64,000 nt of DNA from the NCBI RefSeq assembly GCF_030848575.1, contig NZ_JAVDDX010000003.1, forward strand, positions 248,001 through 312,000, in the 5' to 3' direction. The DNA is from Haloarcula sp. H-GB4 (GTDB lineage Archaea; Halobacteriota; Halobacteria; Halobacteriales; Haloarculaceae). The position numbers and the translations under genes were made by a program. Positions 62,615 to 64,000 of this stretch are shown here, piece after piece (the first letter of the stretch is position 1; every line of letters begins with the position of its first letter). The notes beneath the pieces are model-generated. The model had not been told where the DNA came from. It made no database searches and saw nothing but the letters and a program-made list of their open reading frames with translations.

Positions 62615-62666
62615 ATCAATACATAATACTGGGTATAGCTTTCTAAGCTCACTAGGGGATAATTAC

Positions 62667-62683
62667 GGGTGTTTATTACACCC
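62667..62683. promoter_or_regulatory. Inverted repeat upstream of the small gene
   Basis: GGGTGTTTATTACACCC is a perfect six-base inverted repeat with a five-base AT spacer, 53 bases before the ATG at 62614. It is a candidate operator. Confidence 0.45.
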
Positions 62684-63021
62684 AATTATAAATGATTGTT
62701 GATGCATGTCTGGGTATATACGTGTGCTGTGCAACGAATTTAGTGGATTCATGATACACAGTTTCAAAGTTGTTCTATATTTCTTCGGTGTTTTGACTGT
62801 GGCCACCATGCTGGTCTCATTAGTGAGAATACGATCTGCTATGAGTGATGTGAGCTATTTCCGCCGGCAGTCATCTTTTTATTTTTGCCCTCGTGTGTGC
62901 ACCTGTGCATGTAAACATTGACGTAGAGAACCTGCGTATATACAGTAATTCACATATGATGGCGCCCAGTTGTCGGACTGGTATTCGTCTCTGACTTCGA
63001 TAGCAGTCTTCGCACCATAAA
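62684..63021. other. Intergenic region before the Bat-type regulator
   Basis: About 340 AT-rich bases. A 71-codon frame (62706-62921) has one hydrophobic stretch and a Cys-rich end that looks like chance. No element is supported. Confidence 0.4.
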
Positions 63022-63675
63022 ATGTCAATAACGACTAAAATACATATCGAACACGAACGCCTCGCGCTGGTTCCAACCTTACAGAACCTCGAAGACGTAG
63101 CGATTCGTGTCATCACGCAGGGGAACACCGATCCGGGGTCCACCGTATTTCCATTCCTCATTGAGTATCCCGACAGGGACCGACTCGAAGAGATGCTTGA
63201 TGCTGACCCGACAGTCCAGAGCTACGAACTTGTCGACTGGACCGACCAGACCGGCATATACTATATCGAACACACCCCACAAACGAAACTCATCAGCTCT
63301 GTCGTTACTGATGTCAACGGATTTCTCGTCCATACAGAGACAAAGAGCAACGGCTGGCTCGTCCGACTGTTGCTCCCTGACCGCGAGGCACTCAATACGA
63401 TCTGGGAGTATGCAAACGAGAACGACATTTCTCTCGATATCATCGAAATATACGGAAATACGGACACCGGCGGTGAGTCGTCATACGGGTTGACCGACGA
63501 ACAACTGACTGCGCTAATAACTGCATATGAACACGGCTATTTCGGAGAACCAAGGGATATCTCTCTGAACGAAGTTGCCGACGAAATTGGCCTGTCCTCA
63601 ACAGCGATGAGCGGCAGACTCCGTCGTGGAATGCGGAACCTCATTGCGGCAACAATAATTGATAGAGAGAAGTAA
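63022..63675 (+). CDS. Bat-type HTH regulator (bacterio-opsin activator family)
   Basis: The 217-residue protein ends in the haloarchaeal HTH_10 domain: LTDEQLTALITAYEHGYFGEPRD (here split) and ISLNEVADEIGLSSTAMSGRLRRGMRNL (residues 153-207). The first 140 residues form the N-terminal sensing domain found in Bat paralogues (LIEYPDRDRLEEMLDADPTV, WDTDQTGIYYI-like). Such proteins respond to redox, light or metabolites. The nearest possible targets are the 55-residue gene and nitrilase genes; none is proven. Confidence 0.87.
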   Translation: MSITTKIHIEHERLALVPTLQNLEDVAIRVITQGNTDPGSTVFPFLIEYPDRDRLEEMLDADPTVQSYELVDWTDQTGIYYIEHTPQTKLISSVVTDVNGFLVHTETKSNGWLVRLLLPDREALNTIWEYANENDISLDIIEIYGNTDTGGESSYGLTDEQLTALITAYEHGYFGEPRDISLNEVADEIGLSSTAMSGRLRRGMRNLIAATIIDREK

Positions 63676-63849
63676 GCTCACAGATCCATTATTGGGGGCG
63701 CCCGCGGCCGCTCCCATTCGATTTGTTGAATTAAAATCCACGCCTGTGATACCGAACCCTATTTGAATTTAAATTCTACAGTATGTGTACAAAAACCCTC
63801 AAAAATAGATGTATCAGAACGGATATGAGATCTACATTCCCGCAATACT

Positions 63850-64000
63850 CTACTCGGATCGCCCGTTCGAATCTTTTTGACGGTAGACTGGCCGTAGTGC
63901 TGTCGCGTCTTTGTTATAGCCTAACCACACGCTCAGTGCTGTCGCAACGAAGACAAGATACACGGGGAACAGAAGAACGAGTGTGTATCCAGCAAAGACC
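63850..64000 (-). CDS. C-terminal end of a membrane protein (partial)
   Basis: The minus frame is open from the window edge to TAG at 63850. Visible residues are a hydrophobic helix (GYTLVLLFPVYLVFVATALSV) followed by WLGYNKDATALRPVYRQKDS and an acidic end. This looks like the last helix and cytoplasmic tail of a transporter. The family cannot be named from 50 residues. Confidence 0.6.
   Translation of the reverse strand, partial: VFAGYTLVLLFPVYLVFVATALSVWLGYNKDATALRPVYRQKDSNGRSE

Noticed and set aside
62706-62921. 71-codon frame before the Bat-type regulator
   Set aside because: Only one hydrophobic stretch in AT-rich DNA and a Cys-rich random-looking end.

Overview
The window is chromosomal DNA from an extremely halophilic archaeon (class Halobacteria). 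The proteins are strongly acidic, coding DNA is GC-rich, secreted proteins carry twin-arginine signals and archaeal lipoboxes, many genes are leaderless with a TATA box about 26 bases before the start codon, and there are haloarchaeal families such as a Bat-type HTH regulator, a BGTF-type surface protein and a zinc-type CobW GTPase. The genus is probably Haloarcula; that is an inference from general resemblance and cannot be proved from the window alone. No rRNA, tRNA, CRISPR array or intact insertion sequence was seen.

Layout. 1-13.2 kb holds housekeeping and redox genes: a partial membrane metallophosphoesterase, a zinc alcohol dehydrogenase, an HtpX protease, an aldo/keto reductase, an EamA transporter, an NAD(P)-binding protein, an LLM flavin oxidoreductase, a cupin, an orphan heme-copper oxidase subunit I, a methyltransferase and a Tat-exported hydrolase. 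13.3-21.4 kb holds a decayed phosphoesterase, an AIM24-like protein, a TetR-MATE-TetR efflux island, and a Ric/ScdA di-iron protein next to a four-repeat DUF2249 protein. 21.7-26.9 kb is a cell-surface segment: a repeat-containing surface protein, a membrane-bound HTH regulator, a divergent subtilase and a CPBP protease. 27.1-36 kb is C1 and metal biology: a formaldehyde dehydrogenase, a CobW zinc chaperone with a small CxxC protein, a creatininase-family hydrolase, and a two-gene formate dehydrogenase made of a NuoG/FdhA-like catalytic subunit and a strongly degenerate NuoF-like subunit. 36-47.6 kb holds RidA, transporters (half-size EamA, K+ channel, BCCT, DAACS, EamA), TrpE/TrpG, FolD and a serine acetyltransferase.

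The most distinctive part is 47.9-58.7 kb: a compact ten-gene minus-strand operon (ABC-transporter ATPase, creatininase-family hydrolase, lipoprotein binding protein, two permeases, an unrecognised 382-residue protein, a mandelate-racemase-type enolase-superfamily enzyme, an SDR dehydrogenase, RidA and a HAD phosphatase) divergent from an IclR regulator. The shared intergenic region carries palindromes built from the same half-site, GTTTCCAAT. I read this as an inducible uptake and catabolic system for an unidentified, possibly nitrogen-containing, sugar-acid-like compound. Beyond IclR lie an aldehyde dehydrogenase remnant, an MFS transporter and a true nitrilase. The right edge has a 55-residue unknown protein, a Bat-type regulator and the tail of a membrane protein that runs off the window.
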